Below are positions 29,251 through 37,427 of a stretch of 64,000 bases of DNA, piece after piece. Below the pieces are notes generated by a model, which did no database searches, had not been told where the DNA came from, and was given only the letters and a program-made list of their open reading frames with translations. The stretch spans positions 124,001 through 188,000 of the forward strand of contig NZ_LMAU01000002.1 of the NCBI RefSeq assembly GCF_001441535.1, read 5' to 3'. Numbering within the stretch: position 1 is the first letter of the stretch; every line of letters begins with the position of its first letter. Both the position numbers and the translations under genes were made by a program. Origin of the DNA: Tsuneonella troitsensis (lineage in GTDB: Bacteria > Pseudomonadota > Alphaproteobacteria > Sphingomonadales > Sphingomonadaceae).

Positions 29251-31485
29251 ATGGCAGTTGCCGATCATTATTCTCCCTCTGGAGCAGCGCATCGCATCCC
29301 GCGGTGGAGGCGCCGCTTCATAGTCGCGAGCCGTCGTGCCAACCTGTTTGCAGTTCTGACCGTCGGGGCGGCGGTGGCCTTTGCCTTCATGGCCTGGACG
29401 ACCTGGTACACTTTCACGAGTGCGCCTCCCACCGGACAGCTGCTGCCATCACGCAAGGTTGCGGGTCTTCTGATCGGCACTCTCGTGCCTGCAATGGCAC
29501 TCATAGTGCTGTTCGGTCGCTGGCTTGCCTTGAGGAGAGCGGAAGGAACCACGGCTCGCCTCCACGTGCGCCTGGTATTCTTCTTTTCGCTGGTTGCCGC
29601 AGTGCCGACCCTGCTCGTCGCCGCGTCCGCAGCTTTCCTGTTCCAGTCGGGAGTGGATTTCTGGTTCTCGGACAATTCGCGCGGCGTGATGCAGAATGCG
29701 AACAATCTTGCGCAGGGGTATTACGAGCAGAACCAGCTCCAGGTGAGCCAGCAAAGCATCTCGATGGCAAGCGACATTGGATACTATCTTGGCAACATGG
29801 ACTTGAGCGATCCGCTTTTTACGGACGTCTACAGCCAGCAAATGCTCTCTCGTGATATCAATGAGTCGGCGATATTGCAGCGATTGGACAATGCCACTCT
29901 TCGCACTGCGGCAGTCGCCAACCTTCAGATCGATAACGAGCCGCTGAGGTTTGCCCAACGAGCCATTCCAATTCTCATGGAAGGAGAGCCGGTCTTTGCC
30001 AGCGGCAATCCGACGCGCATCGAAGCACTAGTTCCGATCGATTCCGAGGCGGGTGTCTACTTATACACGGCACGAAATACGGAATCGTCAGGCTTCAGCC
30101 AATGGCGAAACGCTCTCGCAGTGGCGAGCGGTTACGACCAACTGACAAATCGCGCCCGTGAGATACAGCTTCGCTTCAACCTCGCGCTTTTCTTCGTCAG
30201 TCTTCTTCTCGTTGGCCTTGCGGTATGGTTTGCGCTGCGATTTGCCGATCGGCAGGTCGAGCCTCTGGCTCAACTCGTCGGGGCGGCGCGCAGGATAGGG
30301 GCTGGCGATTTCGTGCGGGTCGAAGGGCGGACCGGTTCTGACGAGATCGGAATGCTCAATCGCGCGTTCAATCGCATGGTCGGCCAGATCGAGCAGCAGA
30401 CCGCGGCTCTGCTTGGCGCGAACCGACAGCTCGAAGAGCGGCGCGCGTTCATCGAGGCGGTGATCGAATCCATCTCCGCCGGGATCGTGACGCTCGATCG
30501 GGAGGGACGCGTTCTGTTGATGAACAGTTCGGCACAGGAACTGCTCTTGGGCGACAAGGGGCCGGTCCCGTCCGCCGTCCCGCTGGCCGATGTCGCACCG
30601 CAGCTCGCGACACTCGCCGATGCGCGGCTTTCGAGCGGCATCGTCAACTGGACCAAGGGCGGTGAACTGCTCACCCTTGCGGTCAAGGTGGCCGATGCGC
30701 CCGATGGTCGGGTGATCACGTTCGAGGACATTACCCGGCAGATTCTCGATCAGCGACAGGCCGCCTGGTCCGACGTGGCACGCCGCATCGCTCACGAAAT
30801 CAAGAACCCGCTGACTCCGATCCAGCTCGCTACCGAGCGCCTCAAGCGGCGGTACCGCAAGCAGATCGATACCGACGGTGAACTGTTCGACGAACTCACC
30901 AATACGATCGTGCGGCAGGTGGGCGATCTCAGGAAGATGGTGGACGAATTTTCCAGCTTTGCGCGTTTGCCCAAGCCGGTCTTTCGCCCCGAAGACGCGC
31001 AGGACCTCGTCAAGCAGGCGCTGTTCCTGCAGGAAGTCGCCCATCCTCACATCGACTTTGCTTTCGAGCCGGGATCGGAGGCCGCGGTCACGATGGCCTG
31101 CGACCGCCATCAGGTCGGCCAGGCCATGACCAACGTCCTCAAGAATGCGGTGGAGGCGATCGAAGCGCGCGCGCGGAACGCGGAACCCGATTATCGCGGG
31201 AAGATCGCGGTTGCGCTCTCGTCGACCGACGAATTCGTTTCCGTTAGCGTCGACGACAACGGCGTAGGCCTTCCGCAAGATCGCGAACGCATAGTCGAGC
31301 CTTACGTGACGACGCGCGAAAAGGGCACGGGCCTTGGCCTCGCGATCGTCAACAAGATCGTCGAGGAGCACGGCGGCGACATGACCTTTGCCAATGCGGC
31401 GGACGGAGCGCGTGGAGGCACGCGCGTAACCTTGCGCTTCGCCCGTGATCCGCTTGCCGAACGCGGCACGGTGGCAGCCGAATGA
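29251..31485 (+). CDS. ntrY: Sensor histidine kinase NtrY
   Basis: Transmembrane kinase of the NtrYX pair, implicated in nitrogen, redox and envelope control in alphaproteobacteria. The 744-residue protein has three N-terminal membrane helices (within 30-135), a periplasmic sensor region (about 135-310), a fourth helix (about 315-335), HAMP, PAS (EAVIESISAGIVTLDREG), the phosphorylated histidine in [19 protein letters not shown] (about H514), and HATPase with DDNGVGLPQDRERIVEPY. It is 57 nt after ntrC and 16 nt before ntrX. Confidence 0.95.
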   Translation: MAVADHYSPSGAAHRIPRWRRRFIVASRRANLFAVLTVGAAVAFAFMAWTTWYTFTSAPPTGQLLPSRKVAGLLIGTLVPAMALIVLFGRWLALRRAEGTTARLHVRLVFFFSLVAAVPTLLVAASAAFLFQSGVDFWFSDNSRGVMQNANNLAQGYYEQNQLQVSQQSISMASDIGYYLGNMDLSDPLFTDVYSQQMLSRDINESAILQRLDNATLRTAAVANLQIDNEPLRFAQRAIPILMEGEPVFASGNPTRIEALVPIDSEAGVYLYTARNTESSGFSQWRNALAVASGYDQLTNRAREIQLRFNLALFFVSLLLVGLAVWFALRFADRQVEPLAQLVGAARRIGAGDFVRVEGRTGSDEIGMLNRAFNRMVGQIEQQTAALLGANRQLEERRAFIEAVIESISAGIVTLDREGRVLLMNSSAQELLLGDKGPVPSAVPLADVAPQLATLADARLSSGIVNWTKGGELLTLAVKVADAPDGRVITFEDITRQILDQRQAAWSDVARRIAHEIKNPLTPIQLATERLKRRYRKQIDTDGELFDELTNTIVRQVGDLRKMVDEFSSFARLPKPVFRPEDAQDLVKQALFLQEVAHPHIDFAFEPGSEAAVTMACDRHQVGQAMTNVLKNAVEAIEARARNAEPDYRGKIAVALSSTDEFVSVSVDDNGVGLPQDRERIVEPYVTTREKGTGLGLAIVNKIVEEHGGDMTFANAADGARGGTRVTLRFARDPLAERGTVAAE

Positions 31486-31501
31486 CCAGTCTGGAGGACC
31501 A

Positions 31502-32878
31502 ATGGCGCTTGATATCCTGATCGTCGACGACGAACGCGACATTCGCGAGCTCGTCGCCGGCGTTCTCAGCGACGAAGGTTACGAATGTCGAACGGCCGGG
31601 GACAGTACGACTGCGTTGGCCGCGGTCGACGAGCGCCGGCCAAGCCTCGTCCTGCTCGACGTCTGGTTGCACGGCAGCCCGATGGATGGGCTGGAGGTGC
31701 TCGACGAAATCAAGAAGCGCGAACCGGAACTGCCGGTCATCATCTTCTCCGGGCACGGTAACATCGACACCGCCGTCAGCGCCGTCAGCCGCGGCGCGAT
31801 GGACTTTATCGAGAAGCCGTTCGAAGCGGAAAAGCTGCTGTTGCTGGTCCAGCGGGCAACCGAGACCGAACGTCTTCGCCGCGAGAACACGCGCCTTCGT
31901 GAAGGGTTCGCAAGAGGCGAGGAATTCACCGGCAACTCGGCCGCGATCAATGCCGTGCGCGCCACATTGAAGCGGGTGGCCAGCACGGGAAGCCGCGTCC
32001 TGATAAGCGGGCCGGCGGGGGCGGGCAAGGAAGTCGCGGCACGGTTGCTTCACTCCTGGAGTCCGCGCGCCGACAATGCCTTCGTAATCGTCAATTCCGC
32101 GCGCATCACGCCCGAACGGTTCGAACAGGAGCTGTTCGGCGAGGAGGCCGAGGGCAAGCTGGTCAGGCCCGGACTGCTCGAAATGGCGGACGGGGGAACG
32201 CTGTATCTCGACGAAGTGGCCGATATGCCGCTGTCCACGCAGGCGCGCATCCTGCGCGTGCTCACGGAGCAGAGCTTCGTCCGCGTCGGCGGCAATCGGC
32301 AGGTCGGCGTCGATGTCAGGGTGGTGTCGTCCAGTTCGCGCGATCTAGCGCGGGAAATGGAAGAGAAGCGCTTTCGCGAAGACCTGTTCTACCGGCTCAA
32401 CGTGGTGCCGGTCGCCATCCCGTCGCTGGCCGAACGCCGCGACGACATACCTGCGTTGGCCGAGCACTTCTTTACCCGATACGCTGCGGAACAGGGCATC
32501 CCGCCGCCCTTGGTCAGCCAGGAAGCGGTCGCCGCGCTTCAGGCCTACGACTGGCCCGGCAACGTCCGCCAGATGCGCAACGTCGTAGAAAGAACGATCA
32601 TCCTCACTCCGCGGGAGCGACTCGAGACGATCGAGGCGGACATGCTTCCTGGCGAAGTGACGGGAAGCAGACTGGGCGGGGGCGGCGCAGTTTCGTCGTT
32701 GATGGGTGTCCCGTTACGCGAAGCGCGCGAGAGTTTCGAACGCGAATATCTGAACATCCAGATCCGCCGGTTTTCGGGAAATATCTCGAAAACGGCGAGC
32801 TTTATCGGGATGGAACGCTCCGCCCTTCATCGCAAGCTGAAGCTGCTGGGAATGGGCGATCGCCGCGACGAGGACTAG
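31502..32878 (+). CDS. ntrX: Response regulator NtrX (lacks GAFTGA)
   Basis: Cognate regulator of NtrY. The 458-residue protein has a receiver domain (D53 in LLDVWLHGS), an AAA+ domain with Walker A SGPAGAGKE and GGTLYLDEVADM, and a C-terminal Fis-like helix-turn-helix (FSGNISKTASFIGMERSALHRKL). Where NtrC has GAFTGA, NtrX reads LFGEEAEGKLVRPGLLE, so it should not remodel sigma-54 holoenzyme. This agrees with other alphaproteobacterial NtrX proteins that work with sigma-70 or as repressors. ATG 31502 has a strong GGAGG. Confidence 0.95.
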   Translation: MALDILIVDDERDIRELVAGVLSDEGYECRTAGDSTTALAAVDERRPSLVLLDVWLHGSPMDGLEVLDEIKKREPELPVIIFSGHGNIDTAVSAVSRGAMDFIEKPFEAEKLLLLVQRATETERLRRENTRLREGFARGEEFTGNSAAINAVRATLKRVASTGSRVLISGPAGAGKEVAARLLHSWSPRADNAFVIVNSARITPERFEQELFGEEAEGKLVRPGLLEMADGGTLYLDEVADMPLSTQARILRVLTEQSFVRVGGNRQVGVDVRVVSSSSRDLAREMEEKRFREDLFYRLNVVPVAIPSLAERRDDIPALAEHFFTRYAAEQGIPPPLVSQEAVAALQAYDWPGNVRQMRNVVERTIILTPRERLETIEADMLPGEVTGSRLGGGGAVSSLMGVPLREARESFEREYLNIQIRRFSGNISKTASFIGMERSALHRKLKLLGMGDRRDED

Positions 32879-33031
32879 CCAAGATTTTCTTCTGGAACGC
32901 AGGTGCAGCAAAAGCATTTGCGAATTGAGGCGGGCGCGCCATACTCGGCAGCGATTTCGGCGGGGGTTCGAAAGAATTCTCGCCTGATTGCGGACCGCAG
33001 AAGCGGCCGCCAACAACAGGAGACGTTTCAA

Positions 33032-33589
33032 GTGTCCAGTTCCCGCACGTTGTCCGCGCGTCCGAAGCCTCCGAAGGAGGACGATCAGGAAGCCGCTTCT
33101 CCGCCTTCGAGTGGCAAGCAGCAGGCCCTTCAGGATGCGTTCCTGAACCTCTTGCGCAAGAACAAGACCCCGGTCACGATGTTCCTCGTTAAGGGGGTAA
33201 AGCTCCAGGGTATCGTCACCTGGTTCGACAACTTCTCGATCCTGCTACGCCGCGATGGGCAGTCGCAACTCGTGTACAAGCATGCCGTCTCGACGATCAT
33301 GCCGGCCAATCCGCTGGATGCGGCGCAGTTCGCCAGCCAGGGATCGGGCGCGAAGCAGCGCTTGCTGCAGGACGTGTTCCTGAGCCGCGTTCGCGAGGCG
33401 GGCGTTCAAGTGACCATGTTCCTCGTCAACGGGGTCATGCTTCAGGGCAAGATCGCCGCTTATGACCTGTTCTGCACGTTGCTGGAACGCGACGGATACG
33501 TGCAGCTTGCGTACAAGCACGCGGTATCGACGATCCAGCCGGCGACGGCGGTCGATTTGTCCGACGAATTCGAAGGCGACAGCGACTGA
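33032..33589 (+). CDS. hfq: RNA chaperone Hfq with two tandem Sm domains
   Basis: Post-transcriptional regulator that pairs small RNAs with mRNAs. Instead of one Sm domain of about 70 residues, this 185-residue protein has two: about 29-95 ([11 protein letters not shown] to the YKHA motif at 82-85) and about 108-172 ([11 protein letters not shown] to YKHA at 161-164). Both keep the proximal-face KH pair; both have Phe where E. coli Hfq has Y25. The basic rim patch is weaker in copy two. Three such chains would complete a six-lobed ring. GTG 33032 follows ACAGGAGACG. hflX follows, as in most proteobacteria. Confidence 0.93.
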   Translation: MSSSRTLSARPKPPKEDDQEAASPPSSGKQQALQDAFLNLLRKNKTPVTMFLVKGVKLQGIVTWFDNFSILLRRDGQSQLVYKHAVSTIMPANPLDAAQFASQGSGAKQRLLQDVFLSRVREAGVQVTMFLVNGVMLQGKIAAYDLFCTLLERDGYVQLAYKHAVSTIQPATAVDLSDEFEGDSD

Positions 33590-33606
33590 GTTTCGACGAA
33601 AACCTG

Positions 33607-34905
33607 ATGGGAGAGGTCTCGCGCGGCGCGCGGGCCCTTGTCGTTTGTCCCGACGTGCGTGGACGTCACCATGATCTTGAGCCCGAGGCTCGGCTTGAGG
33701 AGGCGTGCGGCCTTGCGCTTGCCATCGGCATCGTGGTCGCCGATGCGTCCGTCTTGCCGATCAGGCAGGTTCGGCCCGGCACTCTGTTCGGCGCCGGCCA
33801 GGTCGACAACATCCGTATCGCCTGCGAGCAACATGAGGCCGAACTGGTCGTCATCGACGGTGCGCTGACACCGATCCAGCAGCGTAATCTCGAAGACGCC
33901 CTGAAGCGCAAGGTCATTGATCGCACCGGCCTGATCCTCGAAATTTTCGGCGAGCGAGCAGCGACCGCCGAAGGCCGGCTGCAGGTCGAATTAGCGCACC
34001 TCGATTACCAGCAGAGCCGCCTCGTTCGGTCATGGACGCACTTGGAGCGTCAGCGCGGCGGATTCGGCTTTCTCGGCGGACCCGGCGAAACCCAGATCGA
34101 GGCCGACCGACGGATGATCCGCCAGCGGATGGCGCGCCTTCGCAAGGAACTCGAAAGCGTGCGGAAAACCCGCGCACTCCACCGCGAACGGCGCGGGCGT
34201 GCGCCTTGGCCGATCATCGCGCTGGTGGGCTACACGAATGCGGGCAAGTCGACCCTGTTCAACCGCCTGACCGGGGCGGAGGTGATGGCTGAGGATTTGC
34301 TGTTCGCCACACTCGACCCGACGATGCGATCGATCGCGCTTCCCGGCGTGGAGAAGGCGATCATTTCGGACACGGTAGGCTTTATCTCCGACTTGCCGAC
34401 CCAACTCGTGGCCGCATTCCGCGCGACGCTGGAAGAGGTAACCGGGGCGGACCTGATTCTCCATGTGCGGGACATCGCAAACCCGTCGACACAGGCGCAA
34501 AAGGCTCAGGTTCTCGAGGTGCTCGGCGATCTCGGCGTGATCGAGGGGGAGGGGGGCGCAAACATCCCGATCATCGAAGTCTGGAACAAGATCGATCTCC
34601 TGTCTGCGGAAGCGTCGGAAGATGTGACGGCTGCAGCTTCATCCGACGATATGACGGTCGCCATCTCCGCCGTATCGGGGCAGGGGGTGGACGATTTGCT
34701 TGCCCGCCTCGGCGAACAGCTCACGCAAGGCGCAAGGGTTCACGAATTCGTCCTGCCTGCCAGCGCCGGACGACAGATCGCATGGCTCCACGCACATGGC
34801 GACGTGGTGGAAGAGGGTGAGGCGGGTACTGGACCCGAAGGCCCGTTGCGCAGGCTCGCGGTTCGACTCAACCCAAAGGAGCTTGGGCAGTTCGAGACGC
34901 TATGA
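33607..34905 (+). CDS. hflX: Ribosome-associated GTPase HflX
   Basis: A 432-residue GTPase that splits stalled or stress-damaged ribosomes. It has the N-terminal HflX domain with the conserved RPGTLFGAGQ and IDRTGLILEIFGERA, then the Gly-rich RGGFGFLGGPGETQIEADRR, and a GTPase domain with G1 GYTNAGKSTLFNRL, G3 DTVGFISDLP and G4 NKID. It follows hfq by 17 nt. The 3' end overlaps convergent mazG by 6 nt. It is the last plus-strand gene before the dif-like site. Confidence 0.95.
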   Translation: MGEVSRGARALVVCPDVRGRHHDLEPEARLEEACGLALAIGIVVADASVLPIRQVRPGTLFGAGQVDNIRIACEQHEAELVVIDGALTPIQQRNLEDALKRKVIDRTGLILEIFGERAATAEGRLQVELAHLDYQQSRLVRSWTHLERQRGGFGFLGGPGETQIEADRRMIRQRMARLRKELESVRKTRALHRERRGRAPWPIIALVGYTNAGKSTLFNRLTGAEVMAEDLLFATLDPTMRSIALPGVEKAIISDTVGFISDLPTQLVAAFRATLEEVTGADLILHVRDIANPSTQAQKAQVLEVLGDLGVIEGEGGANIPIIEVWNKIDLLSAEASEDVTAAASSDDMTVAISAVSGQGVDDLLARLGEQLTQGARVHEFVLPASAGRQIAWLHAHGDVVEEGEAGTGPEGPLRRLAVRLNPKELGQFETL

Positions 34906-35661
34906 CCGTTCGGATGCCTTGACCGCCTGCCAGAGTTTCTCCAGCTCTTCGAGCGAACGGTCGGCGAAATTTCCGTCCGCCATCCGTTCCATGGCGCGAA
35001 AGCGGCGCTCGAATTTCGCGTTCGCAGCGCGCAGCGCGTCTTCGGGTGCGATGCCATGAGCCCGCACCAGGTTGACCGCTGCGAACAGAAGGTCTCCCGC
35101 CTCCTCCATGCGGCCGGCCTCATCGCTTTCGGCTAGTTCACGCATTTCCTCGACGAGCTTTTCGGCCGGACCTTCGGTGTCCGGCCAATCGAAGCCCACC
35201 CTGGCTGCGCGCTTTTGAAGCTTGTCCGCCCGCATCAGTGCCGGGAGTGCCATCGCAACTCCGTCGAGCGCGCTGGTTGCGCCCTTGGCGTCCCTTTCGG
35301 CGGCCTTGAGTGCTTCCCAGCGCGCGTCACGGGCTTCCCCCGGCGGTGGGGCGTCGCCAAAGATGTGGGGATGGCGAGCTTCCAGTTTGTCGGCAATCGA
35401 GCGCGCGACATCGTCGAATGCAAACGCACCGTCTTCCTCGGCTATCCGCGCCTGGAAGACGACTTGGAACAGCAAGTCGCCAAGTTCATCCCGGATGTCG
35501 GCAAGATCGCCGCGAGAAACCGCGTCGGCAACTTCGTATGCTTCCTCGATCGTGTGCGGGACGATGGTCTCGAATCGCTGCGCACGATCCCAATCGCAAC
35601 CACTCACCGGGTCGCGCAAGGTCGCCATGATGCGGAGGAGGCGGTCTAGCTGCTCGGACAT
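34900..35661 (-). CDS. mazG: Nucleoside triphosphate pyrophosphohydrolase MazG
   Basis: Hydrolyses NTPs to NMP and pyrophosphate, a house-cleaning and (p)ppGpp-related role. The 253-residue protein has two MazG repeats: the first with CDWDRAQRFETIVPHTIEEAYE and DELGDLLFQVVF, the second with EEAGDLLFAAVNLVRAHG. ATG 35661 (MSEQLDRLLRIM) matches the family N-terminus. The start codon lies two bases from the dif-like site, so its leader and promoter must overlap or read through the XerCD-binding sequence. Confidence 0.95.
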   Translation of the reverse strand: MSEQLDRLLRIMATLRDPVSGCDWDRAQRFETIVPHTIEEAYEVADAVSRGDLADIRDELGDLLFQVVFQARIAEEDGAFAFDDVARSIADKLEARHPHIFGDAPPPGEARDARWEALKAAERDAKGATSALDGVAMALPALMRADKLQKRAARVGFDWPDTEGPAEKLVEEMRELAESDEAGRMEEAGDLLFAAVNLVRAHGIAPEDALRAANAKFERRFRAMERMADGNFADRSLEELEKLWQAVKASERS

Positions 35662-35663
35662 GC

Positions 35664-35691
35664 TGCGATGATAATATATATTATGTTAAAT
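35664..35691 (+). other. dif: Chromosome dimer resolution site dif (XerCD site)
   Basis: A 28-bp AT-rich site in a GC-rich chromosome: left (XerC) arm TGCGATGATAA, 6-bp spacer TATATA, right (XerD) arm TTATGTTAAAT. The right arm is identical to that of E. coli dif, and 22 of 28 positions agree overall, comparing with the E. coli sequence from memory. GGGNAGGG octamers flip strand at this point: plus-strand copies to the left begin at 6231, 13601, 14087, 14957, 25582, 27632, 27764, 28171, 34546 and 34678; minus-strand copies to the right begin at 37199, 38556, 40247, 40394, 40536, 46242, 49824, 56612, 56683, 61925 and 62739. The long plus-strand gene run ends here and a minus-strand run begins. 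XerC/XerD binding is inferred. Confidence 0.88.
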
Positions 35692-35716
35692 CGAATTCGG
35701 CTGGAGAGGTTCATTC

Positions 35717-35887
35717 TCACCCCATCGCCATGCTGAAGATCAAAAACACCGCTACGAAAATGCCTCCCCAGATCAGACCGATGCGAACGCCTTCCTTCCA
35801 ACCGAGCCGATAGGATGCGACCGCGCTTCCGGCCAAGATCAGCCACGCAAAAAGTGCGATCAACTGGACAGCGCCGAATTCGCTCAC
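35717..35887 (-). CDS. Small membrane protein, unknown
   Basis: A 56-residue protein with two hydrophobic helices (about 7-25, IALFAWLILAGSAVASY, and 37-54, GLIWGGIFVAVFLIFSM) joined by a short basic loop (RLGWKEGVR). GTG 35887 overlaps the MBL-hydrolase stop by 4 nt (GTGA), which supports it as a real coupled gene at the end of the metG-tatD operon. No family recognised. Its stop is 25 nt from the dif-like site. Confidence 0.65.
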   Translation of the reverse strand: MSEFGAVQLIALFAWLILAGSAVASYRLGWKEGVRIGLIWGGIFVAVFLIFSMAMG

Positions 35888-36651
35888 AGCACGATCTCCA
35901 AGCCGTCGTAGCCGACTTCGACGCCCTTGGGCACTTCGGCAGCCAGCGTGCGATAATCCATCGACTTGTCGAGATGCGTCAAGACGGTCCGTCCTGCAGC
36001 GCACTTTCGCGATAGTTCCAGCGCCATGTCGAGATGCGCGTGCGTAGGATGCGGCCGCCGGCGCAGGCAGTCGACAACCAGTAAGTCGACGCGCTGAAAA
36101 AGCTCGACCAATGCCGGAACGATCTCGCTGAAGTCCGTGGCATAACCGATTGATTTCCCGTCGGCATCGAAGCGAAATGCCGTGGACCTGGCCGGCCCGT
36201 GAGGCATTTGGCAATGACCGATGCCGAACCCGGCGAATATCCGTAGGCGTTCCAGCGTATTGAGTTCGCAGATCGTCGGATACCCATGCTCACCGGCAAA
36301 GATGTAACCGAAGCGAGCGCGCAATCGCCTGGCGGTTTCGTTCGCTGCAAAAGCAGGCAGCGGCCCCGACCGATCGTATCGCATCACGCGCAAGTCATCG
36401 ATACCGTGACAATGATCGGCATGATCGTGCGTCCAGAAAACGCCGTCGACCTTGTCTATCCCGTTGGCGAGCAGCTGGTGGCGAAGATCTGTCGAAGTAT
36501 CGACAAGCAACCGGCGGCCCTCGGCGTTTTCGACCATGATCGATACCCGGGTCCGCCGGTTCCGGGGCTCCGAGGGATCGCATTCACCCCAGTCGTCACC
36601 GATGCGCGGCACACCCGTCGACGTGCCGGACCCAAGCATGAGGAGCTTCAT
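35884..36651 (-). CDS. MBL-fold metallohydrolase, PhnP-like
   Basis: A 255-residue metallo-beta-lactamase-fold phosphodiesterase-like hydrolase. It opens MKLLMLGSGTSTGVPRIG, has the metal-binding THDHADHCHG, and ends with conserved HAHLDMALELSRK and LTHLDKSMDYRTL regions like PhnP, a cyclic-phosphate phosphodiesterase. The substrate is unknown; there are no phn genes nearby. The start overlaps the tatD stop by 4 nt. Confidence 0.88.
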   Translation of the reverse strand: MKLLMLGSGTSTGVPRIGDDWGECDPSEPRNRRTRVSIMVENAEGRRLLVDTSTDLRHQLLANGIDKVDGVFWTHDHADHCHGIDDLRVMRYDRSGPLPAFAANETARRLRARFGYIFAGEHGYPTICELNTLERLRIFAGFGIGHCQMPHGPARSTAFRFDADGKSIGYATDFSEIVPALVELFQRVDLLVVDCLRRRPHPTHAHLDMALELSRKCAAGRTVLTHLDKSMDYRTLAAEVPKGVEVGYDGLEIVL

Positions 36652-37427
36652 GCAGCCGCTTTTCCGAACAAACGGAAGAAGTTGTCGCTCGTTTCGTTCG
36701 CCAGGTGTTCGAGTTCCGTGCCACGCAAATCCGCGACGAACGCGGCGGTGTCGCGCACGAATGCAGGTTCGCACGGCCTGCCGCGATGCGGGATCGGGGC
36801 AAGGAACGGGCTATCGGTTTCGACCAGCATCTTCTCGATGGGAAGTTCTCTCGCGATTTCCTGAAGTTCCTTCGCATTCTTGAACGTAACTATTCCCGAT
36901 AGGGATATCGAGAGGCCAAGGTCGAGGACGGTACGGGCAAATCCGCGCGAGGCGGTAAAGCAGTGGATCAGGGCCGGGAATGCGCCCTTCTCCCTCTCGT
37001 CGGACAGGATAGCCGCCGTGTCTTCTTCCGCATCGCGAGTGTGGATGATGATCGGCAGGCCAGTTTCGCGCGCCACGCCGATATGCATCCGGAACAGATC
37101 GCGCTGCACGGACCGATCCGACTTGTCATAATAATAATCGAGGCCGCTTTCCCCGATGCTGATCACCTTTGGGTGTGAGGCGGCTTCGAGCAATGCGTCC
37201 CTGCCCAGGTCGGCATGGCCATCGGCTTCGTGCGGGTGAATGCCCACGCTGGCCCAGATATCCGAGTTGTCCGCCGCGGTACCGATGACCGCATCCCATT
37301 CGCTCCGACGGGTCGAGATGTTGAGCATACCGGTCACACCGGCCGCGCGGGCGCGATCGAGCACACCGCTCCGGTCCTCGACGACGCCCTCGTATTCGAG
37401 GTGGCAATGGCTGTCGATCAGCCTCAC
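36648..37427 (-). CDS. tatD: TatD family metal-dependent hydrolase
   Basis: A 259-residue TIM-barrel hydrolase, probably a 3'-5' DNA exonuclease or D-aminoacyl/DNA repair-related enzyme as in E. coli TatD. Metal-binding and family motifs: DSHCHLEY at the start, GIHPHEA, GESGLDYYYDKS, IHTRDAEEDT and VETDSPFLAP. GTG 37427 overlaps the metG stop by 4 nt and gives the normal length. Confidence 0.93.
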   Translation of the reverse strand: MRLIDSHCHLEYEGVVEDRSGVLDRARAAGVTGMLNISTRRSEWDAVIGTAADNSDIWASVGIHPHEADGHADLGRDALLEAASHPKVISIGESGLDYYYDKSDRSVQRDLFRMHIGVARETGLPIIIHTRDAEEDTAAILSDEREKGAFPALIHCFTASRGFARTVLDLGLSISLSGIVTFKNAKELQEIARELPIEKMLVETDSPFLAPIPHRGRPCEPAFVRDTAAFVADLRGTELEHLANETSDNFFRLFGKAAA

